This document shows positions 33,530 to 46,400 of a DNA stretch of 64,000 nt, in pieces (within the stretch, counting starts at the first letter, position 1; every line of letters begins with the position of its first letter). A program made the position numbers and the translations under genes. The notes under the pieces are model-generated. The model did not search any database and had not been told where the DNA came from. It saw nothing but the letters and a program-made list of their open reading frames with translations. Source of the DNA: Leptasterias polaris. Its lineage: Eukaryota > Echinodermata > Asteroidea > Forcipulatida > Asteriidae. Location of the stretch: contig JAZGTN010000028.1 of assembly GCA_037783415.1 (NCBI GenBank), forward strand, positions 3,057,001 through 3,121,000. The letters are read 5' to 3'.

Positions 33530-33865
33530 TTAATGGGTGTGCACAACGTTGGTGAGATTGAAACTTAAATGTTCACAGATTTGCACATATTATAAAGATG
33601 GTCATTGTGGAAAACTTCCTGACATATTTTTGCTTGAAATGCTATAGTTTTTGAGAAGTGAATAAATCTATTAATTTTGATCTCGCGAGTCCAAAAATCA
33701 ATGCTTGAAAACAGTGAAAAATATAAAAGGTTTTTTGTTCACTATTCTCTTGTGACTCTGATGACCGATTGATCTTACACTTTCACAGGTTTGTTGTTTC
33801 ATGTACACCTTGGGTGACATCAACTGGTCTTTGACAATTACCAATGTTGTCCATGTGCATTAAAA
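33530..33865. mobile_element. MITE, GGGTGTGTACAACATTGG family
   Basis: Left end gggtgtgcacaacgttggtg, right end caattaccaatgttgtccatgtg. Relatives at 6367-6655 and, cut by the window edge, at 63953-64000. Confidence 0.55.
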
Positions 33866-33922
33866 ATGTTATGAACATTTAAACAAATTTTGGGGGGTTA
33901 AACAAATAAACTTGACTAGAGC

Positions 33923-33990
33923 GGGACTTGAACCTGCGACCACCGGATTAACGTGCCATCGCTCTACCAACTGAGCTACATAGCCCTATG
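33923..33990 (-). repeat. tRNA-like sequence (SINE head)
   Basis: Minus strand gggctatgtagctcagttgg and gcaggttcaagtcccgctct. The acceptor stem ends do not pair well. A different tRNA-like head is at 33400-33470 (minus; gtggtatagtggttaagata, gtaggttcgaatccaacc). Confidence 0.55.
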
Positions 33991-34141
33991 CTGGCAGTCT
34001 CCCTATTTCGTCAATATCTTTCAAACGGGGTGCCAGTTAGAAGCCATTCAACCTGTAACTGCCGTGTAGCCAGGGATCACACCCAAATTGATACAACCTG
34101 GGAAGCAGCAGTGAGAGGGATCACCTTAAGGGGATGCGACT

Positions 34142-34466
34142 TTAGAAGAATGAATTCTGCTGGTAATTGGTAGAAGGGGGATACACTGGATTGGGAACTT
34201 CAGGTGCATAATCTAAACTATAGGACTGAGGTGGACATACAGCATCCACACTTGGGTAGTTCGCGATACCACTCTCTGCATTATTATTATATGCCAGGTA
34301 GTCCGGTTCCATTGGATACACCAATTGGGCGTGTGGTGATACTATATTGTCATCTGGGATTTCCTCTGATGGTTGTTTCTTCACTTTCTTCTTCTTTTTC
34401 TTCTTAGTTTCAGGAAACTTTGTAGATTGATCTAGGTAGGTGTTACCATCAGGTGCATAGCTCAAT
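34142..34466 (-). CDS. anoctamin exon w19 (terminal, cytoplasmic tail)
   Basis: 325 bp to TAA, acceptor ttcccaacag. It begins LSYAPDGNTYLDQ, has a lysine-rich stretch (KKKKKKKVKK) and ends with a Tyr/Pro-rich segment (EVPNPVYPPSTNYQQNSFF). Its phase fits only the exon w18 donor at 35848 (Lys codon AA|A). Typical of a disordered tail; assignment to this gene rests on phase, direction and proximity. Confidence 0.7.
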
Positions 34467-37400
34467 CTGTTGGGAAGTAAGATGAAATCAGAGAGGATAG
34501 TTTAGAAGAAAACATTTTGGAAAAAAACTGGGACAAAAAAAACCCAGATGTTTAATGATATAATCCTCATTATAGACCCCTTGCATTTTGATGACAAAAG
34601 CTCAAACAGCGCCCTCACTGAGGTCAAATGAAAACCTAGACTGGTCCCCTGTCTTTATACACAAGGAATCTAGAAACAGCCACTGGTCAAACAAACCCAA
34701 TAGTTTCATTGGATAGACCAAGGCCTGGAATGAACATAAGCCACGAGGCCAAGACCATGCCCTCTGTTGCCCCTGGTCTTGGCCTCGGTGCCCCTTCAAA
34801 AGTTTCTGATAGACTTTAAAATTTTCCAATGGAAGTGCCCTTTGCAAAATGAAAAATGGCCTTGCCCTCTCAAAGATGAAATTCCAGGCATGTGCAGACC
34901 TAAACAGCTACCAAAATGATACTAAACATGTGTGTACACACATAGTATTATGGCATTCAAGGTCAAAGGTACAAGTGGCAGGGGCCAGCAGGTTCTGAAG
35001 GCCAGCAAGGTCAAAGGTAAATTTGGCAGGAACCAGCCAGTTCTGAAGGCCGGTATCTGGCATTATTTGTTTGGCGTCAGATGTTTGGGCTAATGAAGAC
35101 CCTTCTTTGGCTAAGAGTTTTGTGTGGCGCATTCAACGCAAATATGTTTCTATTTTTTCACCTCAGCCGAGGCGGCCTATGCAAGGGGTCTAATAATTGA
35201 AGGTCAACATAATTCATATTATTTTTATAATAATAAAATGATTTCATTCTGTTATATAAATGAGGAAAATATACCTAAAACAGCACACTAATTCAGTAAC
35301 AAGTTTTGGTGTCAGTAAAAAAACCATCTTTCCACAAAGTATTCAAAAAAGAGGAGCAGTTCTCCATTTTAAGAATACTTCAAGTTCAAACTTATCTCAC
35401 TCCATTCTTATTAGACATTAATTACCAAGATCAATGCATTTCAAACAAGAATGATCCCACTGTAAGTTGGCTTTTTACCCACAGTAAGTGATAATGTTCA
35501 CAACAATAAACTGTTTACTTCTTGTAACAAATCATGACCACTGCAATAAGAATTAACAAAAGAAGATCACTTCACAGCAAGCCAAAAATAAAAATAAAAT
35601 CGAGCTCTGAAGAGGTTGAGCACAAATTTTTAATTCAAAAAGAAACGCAATTTTATTTTGGTTCCCCTCTAGTTCTCCTTTCCTTTAGTTTTTAAAATTT
35701 TCTTATAAAAACATTTTTTCATGTAAAAGGTTGAACTCGGGATTAGGATTGACCTCAAATCCGCCCCCCCCAATGAATCAGATTTGCTTTTACTTGGAAG
35801 CCGAGGAAACCCATAAACAGTTTTCATTCCAAGTAAAATATTGCGTACTTTGGCACATAGGTGTCCAGAGGCAGTTGGTTGTACCCCGCCCTTTCATCGT
35901 CAGAGTTGTGTTCCTCCAGGCTATGCCTCTTGCTGTCTATGCCATTGCCTATTTGGCCACTATCGGCAGAGTTATTATCACACCGTAGTTGGTTGTCAAC
36001 ATCACAATCAACAAAGTTATAGGCTTTGAAATCTGGCGCCAGTTTGACTGGGGTACCGGCTTTACTTTTCATTGGTCCTTGGTTAGATGCGTTCTCCATG
36101 ATCTGGGAGATTTGGTAGCGTTGCTGTTGGTGGGCAGGGTGGGTAGAGTGTGGGGAATAGAGGAATGGGGTACAGAAGAGTCAAGAGCACAGGGGAAAAG
36201 ATTGGGAGATAAAGAAGATTTCAAGAAGATTTAGGAGAGAAATGAGAAATAATAGAGATGGGAAAAGATTGGGACATTAAAGGAAGGATACGAAGGAGAG
36301 AGAATAGTTGAAGAAAAGAAATGGGGGGGAATTGGAATGTAGGCAAGGATTGTGTTAAAAAGATGGAGATTGTTAAATTTGAAATAAGGAGAGAAACAAA
36401 AACAAATATTAATCATTCAGACAGTATTTGGTATTTTCATACTTTTTCACAATTTATATGAACAACATTAGGGTCGAAAAGTTAGGCCATTAACATTTTA
36501 TTGCATTTAAACCATGTCGCACAAAAACGCTCCATGCAGAAACGTTGAATCTCAGCGCCTACTTGTTTTGTGTGTACATCTGGGCTATTTAAGCGAGATA
36601 AGCTGTTTTGACTATTTCAGGTAAGTGCTATTTTAGGAGATCAGACGTGTTTCCACTGACACAACAATTTATTAATTAGTGCTCCATGCTCTGTCAACCC
36701 ATCCTCGTAATGAATCTTATTGATTAGCAGAGATGCCAACATTTCAAATTCAAAAAGAGTAATTTGCCCTCAGGCAATATATATAGCATTTAACAGAGAT
36801 CATCAGCGTCATACATGTTCTGTGCTTTTTGACGATGTCGTATGCTCCGGCGCGCTGTGTGCAATGTTGATGTCGAGTCACAGCGACCGCGAGCAGATTT
36901 CACTACGAAGTTGTAATCCTCTATAAAATCATGTTGTAATGAATCCATCGTTGTACTCCAACAAGCGAAAAACTAATCAAACTATTGTATTATTATTATT
37001 TTGGTTTTACCTGGCCCGCGTAAACAACGAGCACCGTAAAAAACATGATGTTATCAACAGTGTAGTACGACGAGCAAGACTACACGCGGTTTTCTCAAAC
37101 GCCCCAATATCAACATCAGTATACCTGGGGCGATTTGGTTAGCAACTGACCATGGCTGGTTGCCAGTCTTCTAACACACATTGTCTACGTGTAAATCGAG
37201 GACACCAGCCTAATACTTATTACGCCCAATTAGGCTCTTCTACCGTGGGCGCGTTGTTTTCACCGGTCGTTTCGAAAAGGGCCTACGTATGCGCTGTTTC
37301 ATGCGCTTGAATTCGCACAAAAAGTCAGATACCGAATACATTTTAGTGATACGCGCTATGAAAATAAATAGGATTCAAGACACAACACGTACATTAAATG

Positions 37401-40400
37401 TTTTATTACTAGATATTTATAAAATCGTAAAGAACGAGGCGATGATCGTATTGTCGTAATTTGATAAATAAATCGTACAAATTACGCCTAAATCGTAAAT
37501 GTTGGCATCTCTGGATTAGCAACCTGTGCGCCAACTTGGCTGCCCGGTGCCGAGGACTCCAAAAAGGAGTTGAGATTGTTTCAGGAATGCTTAAAGCCCA
37601 ATTGAGGAACCCAAGATGGGATACAACTCACAACTAAGATTCATTGTGGGTGATAATGTCCGAGCCCTATTTCATGGCTCTGCTCAAAGCGGGGAATTCC
37701 GCGCTTACGCCAAGCGTATTTCACAGGTTAGCAGGGAATTTGGGCTAGTGCGCGTACATACTCCACATTACTAGGCATTCTTCACTTGCACAACTAGTGC
37801 AGAAACTGGCGCTTGACCAGTAGGCCCAAGCGAAGAATGGTGATGACAAGCATTGTACACCGTTCAAAACACAAGTCAGTCTGCTCACATTTCAATGGAT
37901 GATTTTTCAGAATGACAAAGTGACTGTACTTACCCTTCTCATTGATAGTGCTATATCAGCTGGGACATCAGGTATGACGTAAGCAATAAAGAACTTGACT
38001 GACAACACAAGATGCTAGAAAGAGAAAGTAACAATAGTTTCAGATAGAAATCAATCAATTTATGATATCCCCCTAAAAACACCCCCAAACTCTTTGTAAG
38101 GTAGATTGCACCATTTTAAAAGACAAATTTAAAAGAAAACTGCAATTTTACATCATTATGAGGTGATGGTCGGCCGACCATGGTTTGAAGGTGTGAGTTT
38201 CAACACAACAAGGTCTGTCTGACAGCATAAAATCGTCATTATTTGCTCTAGTTTTTCTCAACACTCACAGACTCACAAATGTAAGCAGGTCATTGGAACG
38301 GTATTTCATATAAAAAAAATTCTTGCGAATTACAACAATTACCAATGATGTATATTTTCCCTTTAAAACACACAGGAATGTTCAGCTAGGTAACAATAAA
38401 TAGATCTCATGTACTGGACCCAATTTCATAGAGCTGCGTACTTTACTTAGCATAAAACAATTTGCTCACTGGAAAAGGTTTACCAACCAAAATACCATGT
38501 CATGTGCACAGTTTGTGATCGGTTCCCTGCTTATTTCTGCTAAGCAGAACAATTTCAAGCAATATTTTCCGCTTAAAGGCCCTGTACACTATTGGTAAGA
38601 TCGAAAAACACAAATGTTCACAGATTCACACATAACTTACATGATTTAAAGTAAGTAATGGTAGAAAGGGTTCCTTAAAATATTTTTGCCTAAAATGCTA
38701 TCGTTTCTGAGAAATGAGTAAAACAATAGTTTTTATCGCGCGCGATAATAAACTCGATGTTTGAAAAACAGAAAACACATAAGGTCTCTTTTCACTATTT
38801 TCTCGTGACCTCGATGACCAATTGAGCTCAAATTTTCACAGGTTTGTTATTTCATGTATGTGGTTGATTACACAAAACATGAACACTGTCTGTGATTATT
38901 TTGTCAGCTCTGCCAATCCTGTATAATACCTTTAAACAGACCTATGTAACTGGGCCCTAATGTCATCACGTCTCTATCTCAGATATAAAATGATGATGAA
39001 ACAATGGAAATGATCAGGGCTCAATTCCATGGCTCTGCTTACCGTAAGCAAAGAATCGGAGCTTACGGAAGCAAGGAATTCCGCGCTTGCGTCAAGCGTA
39101 TTTCATGGGTTAGCAGGGAATTTTTGCTTATGCGCTTGCGTAGTCCACGTTACTAGGCATTCTAGGCTTACACAGCTAGCGCAGATAAGCAGAGCCATGA
39201 AATTGGACTCAGCTGTGTTCCTGCGGCACACAGTATTGGCGCACAGTATTGGCCAAAGAGAAACCTTTTTATGACCTCTGTGTGAGGGCGCCCTTACACA
39301 GTAACATCACACGTAAACCAAATAGAAGCAGAATAAGGTCGTATCCAAATTGGCGGCTACAGCTACGGCTACGACTGTTGCTAAGAGTGTTGCTAGAGGG
39401 TGTCCTAATCTTTAACGCATGATGACGTGGGGTTCCAGACGTAGCAGTAGCTGTAGCCACCAATTCGGACATGACATCCACAAAACAGACAGCTTTTTAA
39501 AAAAACTCTAGTAGTAAACTTGTGGGTATAATCATGTATGAAACTCTTTTGAGGGAGTGTTGGCTCTGAGAAGAACCGGTGTGGTCTCAACGTTTCGAAC
39601 AGTATACTCTGCTCGTCTTTAGAAGAAGAGCATACTGTTCTAAACGACGAGACCACACGGTTCTTCTAATAATATAATAATAATAATACAGAGCATTTAT
39701 ATAGCGCTCTAACTAACCAAAGAAAGTAACACAGCGCTTCACACAAATTAAACAACAATCAAAAAGGAGTATACAGAATAAGCAAAATACATGAGTGATT
39801 AATTAAACAAGTGGGTTTTTAGAGATTTTTTGAAAGCTGCTAGTGAGGTAGAGTGGCGGATGTTGTCGGGTAAATTGTTCCAGAGTTTTGGAGCAGCAGC
39901 GTGGAAGCTTTTGAAGAACACACGCTTCTCCAAAAAGATTTGTATACATGGTTGTTCCCGCAAGTTTTCTACTGCAGTTTTTCTTATGATTCACACAATG
40001 CTAAGCTTCAACCATCACTTACTGACAGCTTTCAATTCAATTCAATTCAATACACATTTATTTTCACGTTGGTCGTTACAAAGACATGTACAGGTTACTT
40101 ACAATGGATAATATATGTCACATAATAAACAAAACAAAAGAAAATTCCAACTACCCGATGTAAATACAGCATTATACATTTATAGCCAACATGTAGGAAA
40201 AAAAGTGAAGCAGAGTGATTTTATGCCTTTTCCTATACAGCAATCCTTCACCGATCTTGAACTCTTGGTGGCAGCAGATACCGCCATTATTGCGGTGGTA
40301 CCTGGGTGGTACTGCGCTGCCTAGCGACGGGTTTAAGCGATTTGCAAAGTGAAAGTCCAATAACCCGCGACTGATCAAATGATCGCCGTGTAGCCCAAAC

Positions 40401-43400
40401 CTTATACCAGTCGCTAGGCAGCGCAGTACCACCCAGGTACACCGCAGTAATGGAGGCATATCTGCTGCCACCAAGAGTTCAAGATCGGTGAAGGATTAGC
40501 TGTATAGACAGACAATGACTTGGGCAAAACAAGGACAACAAAACAATAACACAGACCAGAGGGCTAGATTTATATGACAGATTAATATTAAAACAACCTA
40601 ATGTAAGAATTATATGCAAGTTGACTTCAAAATACATAGCACATTTCTTTTAGTATACATTCAACAAAGTATGTTTAAGTTTGTTGGTAAAAGACTTTAG
40701 TGTTAGAGACTTCTTGAGATCCGGGTTGAGATTGTTCCAGATTGAGACTGCTTTAACTGATACTCACCTCAAAGCCAATGACTATCCAGAGTTTATCATA
40801 AATAGAGAAATCCTTGGACCACTGTGCAGTAAACGCAATCAGGAAAGCATTGGTTACAACTCCAGCAAAGTTGAGGAAGTCTAGAATGCCGTACCACATC
40901 CCTGTTAAAACATGAACAGAACGACACTAATGTTTTATTGATTAATAACGACATGGGTTTGTCAAATACCTAGAGATAAATTTGACTACAAAGTGTTCTA
41001 AAATAATATTTCTGATTTCTAGAGTCATTTTTGTTGGCGTGCTGTTGCCGAGTGGTTAAGAGTGGCTGAGAGCACCGGAGTAAAGCTCTGGTGTTTCTGA
41101 TCAGCAGAACTTAGGTTCGAGTCATGGTCTGGCACTTGTGTCCTTGAGCAAGAGACTTTACCAAAATAGCTTTGTCCTTTGGATGGGACATTAAGCCGTA
41201 GGTCCTGTGTACTAGGATTGGTAGTGCATGTAAAAGAACCCAGAACACCGTGGAAGAGTAGGGGTTAACCTTGGTGTTTCTGGTTCACACAGCAAGCGTA
41301 CTTGTTTACAGGCTTCCTCAGGCTTGTGAGCTACAGCTACAGTTCACTCGTGAATCATCCTTTGTTCATAGTAAGTGACGGTTTAGTTCGACTTCCATTT
41401 TTGTTTATGGAAAATTAACTTGTGAACTGAATTGAGTTCTTAAAACTGCCTATTGTTGGTAAAAAATATCTTTACATCATTAAAAATCCTGTTAAATGTA
41501 AAAACTGGTATCCTGCAGCAAACTGGTCAACACCATTTCTCAACTCACCGATTCCACCAGATATAAAGGCTATGGGTCGTCTGTTCATCCACAACATACG
41601 TCTTGCATCCACTCGGATATCCACTAACAACACTAGGATAGCAATGAGTGGAGCCAGGGGTAGAGCACATGAAAACAGCTGCAGGCAAAGAAGGAAAGAG
41701 GTTGATGAAAACTACAAATCACAATGTGTTTATATTATGCTGAATGGCTACTCTTCGTCACTTGATTTTATGAAGTGATGTGTTTTTTTAAAGATAAATA
41801 TATTTCAAATGATAACCTTTTATTCTGGTTGGAAGGTTGAAACTTTCACATAGGCCCTACTTTACTTTAGAGCCTGGTTTGTACTTCATGCAAATTGTGA
41901 AAGAATAGCAAATTTCCTGTGTCCAAATGAGAAAACATCTTGTAGAAATTATATGCATCTTGAAAATTCACTGAAGTAGGAAAAGATGCTTGAAGTCAGA
42001 TTATATGAATAGACCTAGCAAGTCTCTCTTAATTTCAACCATTTTGGGGAATCTTGGGTTCTCCCACTTTGCTTTAAAGTGTGCAATGGGATCCAGGCTG
42101 AAGACAAATTATAGGAATAGACCTTGCAAATCTCACTTACATCCAAGCATACTTGGGGAACTTTGGGTTCCTACGTCCTTTGCTTAATAGTGTAAAGGAG
42201 GAAACAAAATCACACACTTCATTAGGGGCCACAGTCTACACTGATGAATGTTGAGACTCTGACATGTACATACCATAAGGAACCCATACTGAATAGTCTT
42301 CTCAGTAAACTCTCCCAGAGTGAAGTTACCCAACTGTGGCTTAGCTGCTTCTCTCTTTAAGAAGTCCGCTTTCTCCAGCTCACTTGCCTCAATGTCACTC
42401 ACTTTGTTCTTACCACAACAACAACAACACTTCTTGAAGTTTTTGATCAACCACCTGGAAGACGAAATCCAAAGAGTGTTCTCGTCAAAATACTTTATAA
42501 TATAGGTTTTCCCAGACAGAAACATTTCTCAGATTCAAATACTTTATAATATAGGTTTTCCCAGACAGTAACCTTTCTCAGATTCAAATTTTGGGGCATA
42601 AAACCTGATATCTTTTCCCATAACCACACCACTTCGAAGTCAAATGATTCTCAAAATGCTTTATGCTATCAAATGCTGCTGTACTTCTAACCAAGTAAGT
42701 TTTATTGCCATTAATTTTAAGAGTGATTACCAAACGTATACAGACCCTTTACCATCGTCGCCACTGGTTCCCAACTCAACTTTTGCTTAGCAAACAAATT
42801 TGCTAAGCCGTATTTCTGCTTAATAACTTTATGAAATTGGCCCTTAAGATGAATCTTAGTGCTTTGTGACAACGAGCCTAGACTGTTGACAGTGAAATAA
42901 TATTTCCTTGAGATTTGTGCAAGTCATTGATTTGTAACATCTTAGCTAAGTTTACTTACGGCAGGATAACATCCTTGATGAATTTGGGAAACGGTTTGAT
43001 GATCATGAGGACAAAGACTTGTAGAGAGAGCAGAGCCATGCAGTTATTCTCATCTCCACAGCTGTCTGTATATCCTTCCCCAAGGTACAAGATCCCATCC
43101 TTATGGGTCAACTGTCAAAGGTCAGAGGGCATGAAGAAAGATTAGCCAGTGAAATCAAATCAATTAAGAGATGTTATTTGCCACATTCACAAACAAAATC
43201 AATCGTTTTAAAACCTCCTAGTCAGAGGCTTGTTCAGTTTGGTTCAATAAGACATTTGCGAGTTTGATTTGAATAATGTCTGGGAGAATGACTTGCTTAG
43301 TTACAAGTTACTGCCTAAATTTGAATTCCTCGCAAATAACAAAGATAACAAGTTTGTTTTATAAAGATTAATGTTAATATACTCACCCCTCTAAAGAATG

Positions 43401-46400
43401 CAATATAGAACAGTGATGCATAGCTATTGACAAACTGAAAGGCAAACAGCTTGATGATCAGCGCGTCATCATACTGGCTCTGTGTCCGATGGTTCTCTGA
43501 AAAAAATCAAGTATTGAAAATAAAACATTCAATTTATCAATGATCATAATGGACAATTATTGACAATCATAAATGAGAAAGTGTCTACAGTGGGCCAAGA
43601 TTATCTTCATTTTGAAAGAAAGTGAATTAGGGAATAACAGTGTGGGTAGCCGGTCTTCACTGCGTGGTAATGACCGGGGTGGTGGCTGGCCGCTGTACAG
43701 CGGCCAGCCACCAACCAAGGTAACAGCACTATAAATAGAAACACTTTGGTTGGTGTACGGCTTTATGCTTTGCATTACCTTGGCTTCATGCACGTACCAG
43801 CTACCAAAATGATACATTGTCTGCGCGTTTATGCATACGCGCGTGGTATGCACGAGCACGCGTGGTATGCGCGTACACGCGGCACCATCCTGTCCTCGTA
43901 AAAATAACCAAAAACAATACGCGCAAAGAAACAGATTTGATAGTTTCCGCACAGCAAGCACGGTGCAAAACGAACTTTTACGCAACATTGTGCTTGTTTA
44001 GGGGCCATTTATTTGCTAGTTTACAGAGCCGGTCTATTATCACATGTTAATACACCCCGACGTGACCAGTCCTCGACCAATCAGAATGCACAAACTCTCC
44101 GAGGTATGTATTAATAAAGAATAAGTTACTGAAGACAGCTTCCAAGTGAACTGTGTGTTCGGTTTTGGCTGAACCATGTCCTAAATGAGAAAGTGTCTAC
44201 AGTAGGCAAAGATTATCTTCATTTTGAAAGAAAGTGAATAAAGAATAAGCAACTGAAGTCTAATTCCAAGTGACCGGTGTGTTTGGTTTTGGCAGAACAG
44301 TGTCATAAATAATAAAGTGGTGTGTCATGGCCGAGTGGTTAAGTGCATCAGACTCAAGCTCTGGTGATGAGTCTTCAGGGTGTGGGTTAGAATCCCCGTC
44401 ATGACACTTGTGTCCTTCAGCAACACACTTAACTATATTTGCTTCTCTTCACCCAGGGGTAAATGGGTACCTGTGAGTGCAGAGATCATTCTTGTGATTG
44501 ATTTAGCTTAGTGCGCTTTGCCAGCACATGCTGTATACTCCCCAGGGAGCTGAGATAGTTTAAGGAATGAAATAAATGGCCCAGTGATCAGGGGTAATAA
44601 TGCTCAAAGCGCAATGGACACTATGTGGAATTGCGCATTATAAGAGTCGATTTTATTAAAGAGTCTACAGTCGTCAAAGATTATCTTCATTTGTAAAGGT
44701 AAATAAAGAACAAGCAACTGAATACTAGTTCCAATGGACCTGTGTGATTGGTTTTGGCTGAACTGTGTTCAGCTTGTGTATGGACACGATAGAAAGAACA
44801 TTATAGGGGGACTATATTGTTTTTAAACTGTGGGGCTGTTTTATTATTTCCTGCTAAATTGTATTGTATTTAATTCAAGGGTAAGAAATACTCTATAATG
44901 TTACTGATTCTAACTCACCCCAATCTGTTAATTTATAGGCAATGTAGTCATACACCTGAAAGAAGAACGATACAATTTATACATCAGTTACTCAACAAAA
45001 AGTTTATCTTTCTTGCTGAAGACTTTAGAGCCTTGAACTATATACATCAAGGGTTCATATAGAACTTTCTCACTGACATCACTTTTTCATAGCAATTTCG
45101 GGTGAACAAAGAAGAATTTACGAGGAAAAAATGCATTACTGTGGTCATTTGAGATTCAAATTTTTCCACCTACTTTTATTGAATTCTAATAAACAGGGAC
45201 ACTTCATAGACAAAATAATTTAAAAGGATGCTTACCACCATTACCATCTTTGTAATAAAGCGGCTTTTAGGTAAAAATTTTACAATTTCTTGTCAGGGTC
45301 ATCACCAAAGTATGACCCAAACTTTAATAAGCAATATATATATATAAACAAGCAATACAGCGTAAACAAGCAATATGTTCATTCCATAATCATCAACAAA
45401 GCGGTGTTTGGAGTGAGACCTAATTAAGTGTAAAAGCCCATCCTGTATTGAATTGGTCCATGGTGGAATTTGAACCTGTATCCACACAGGTACAAGACAA
45501 GATAAGAAAATTACCACAAGTAGACAGCCCGATATTTAAAAGTAAAACTCTAAACTCACTCTGCCTAGTATCATTATGGAGATGGAGTTAAGCAGTGTAG
45601 CTACAACAGTCGATGCCAGTAATCTGAGTACACCGGATGATTCCGATAGTAAAGCTGCTGAGATTACTCTGTAGATGATTACACCTAGCACACTAGCAAT
45701 GACCAACAAGGCCTGGTGGGGTGGGAAAGCAAGTAATTTAATATCAAAGATCTTTTTGGATAATGACACCTAACATACTAGAGGGCCTGGTGGGAAGACT
45801 AACAACTTAATGACATTTCAATATCAAAGATGTCTTAATGAAATGACACCTAGCACACTAGCGACGACCAACAGGGCCTGGCGGAAAGGCAAATGACTTT
45901 ATGACATTTCAATGTCAAAGATCTCTTGAAAATGACACCTAGCACAATAGCGACGACCAACAGGGCCTGGCGGAAAGGCAAATGACTTTATGACAATTTA
46001 ATATCAAAGACCTTTTGATAATGACACCTAGCACACTAGCAACGACCAACAGGGCCTGGTGAGAAATCACAGACAAGTTTATGATGGTTATTGATCCAAT
46101 TCACCCGACATCATCGTTACAATAATCTTAGGAGTCAATGTCCGTACGTGATATACAGAGAATTTTAGGCGATGTGGTGTGTACACACTTACTCCCAAAA
46201 TGGTGTGCGTGGCACAGTCTCCCTGTGTGATGTGCGTGCATTGGGTCTATATCACACACTGATATATCCCAACTCTCCCACATTTCCCCCTATCTGCAAG
46301 TCATGTGATTCACACCAAAGATCACTTACCATGAATACCAGGATGCCAAAAGACGCCATGAACTTCAAGAACTGTTTATGGAATGGATAGTACCAGTCTG

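Larger units (their letters stand above)
28861..34141. other. intergenic region downstream of the anoctamin gene
   Basis: No host exon recognised. It contains a retroposon-like tail (30303-30690), two MITEs (30967-31342, 33530-33865), a short hairpin repeat (32524-32602) and tRNA-like heads (33400-33470, 33923-33990). The stretch next to 34142 would hold the anoctamin 3' UTR. Confidence 0.5.
43565..44760. repeat. approximately 115-bp repeats broken up by insertions
   Basis: gagaaagtgtctacagtggg with aagattatcttcattttgaa recurs at 43572, 44187 and 44655, each followed by gcaactgaa-type sequence. A CpG-rich segment (43620-44100) and a SINE (44322-44655) lie between the copies. Confidence 0.7.
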
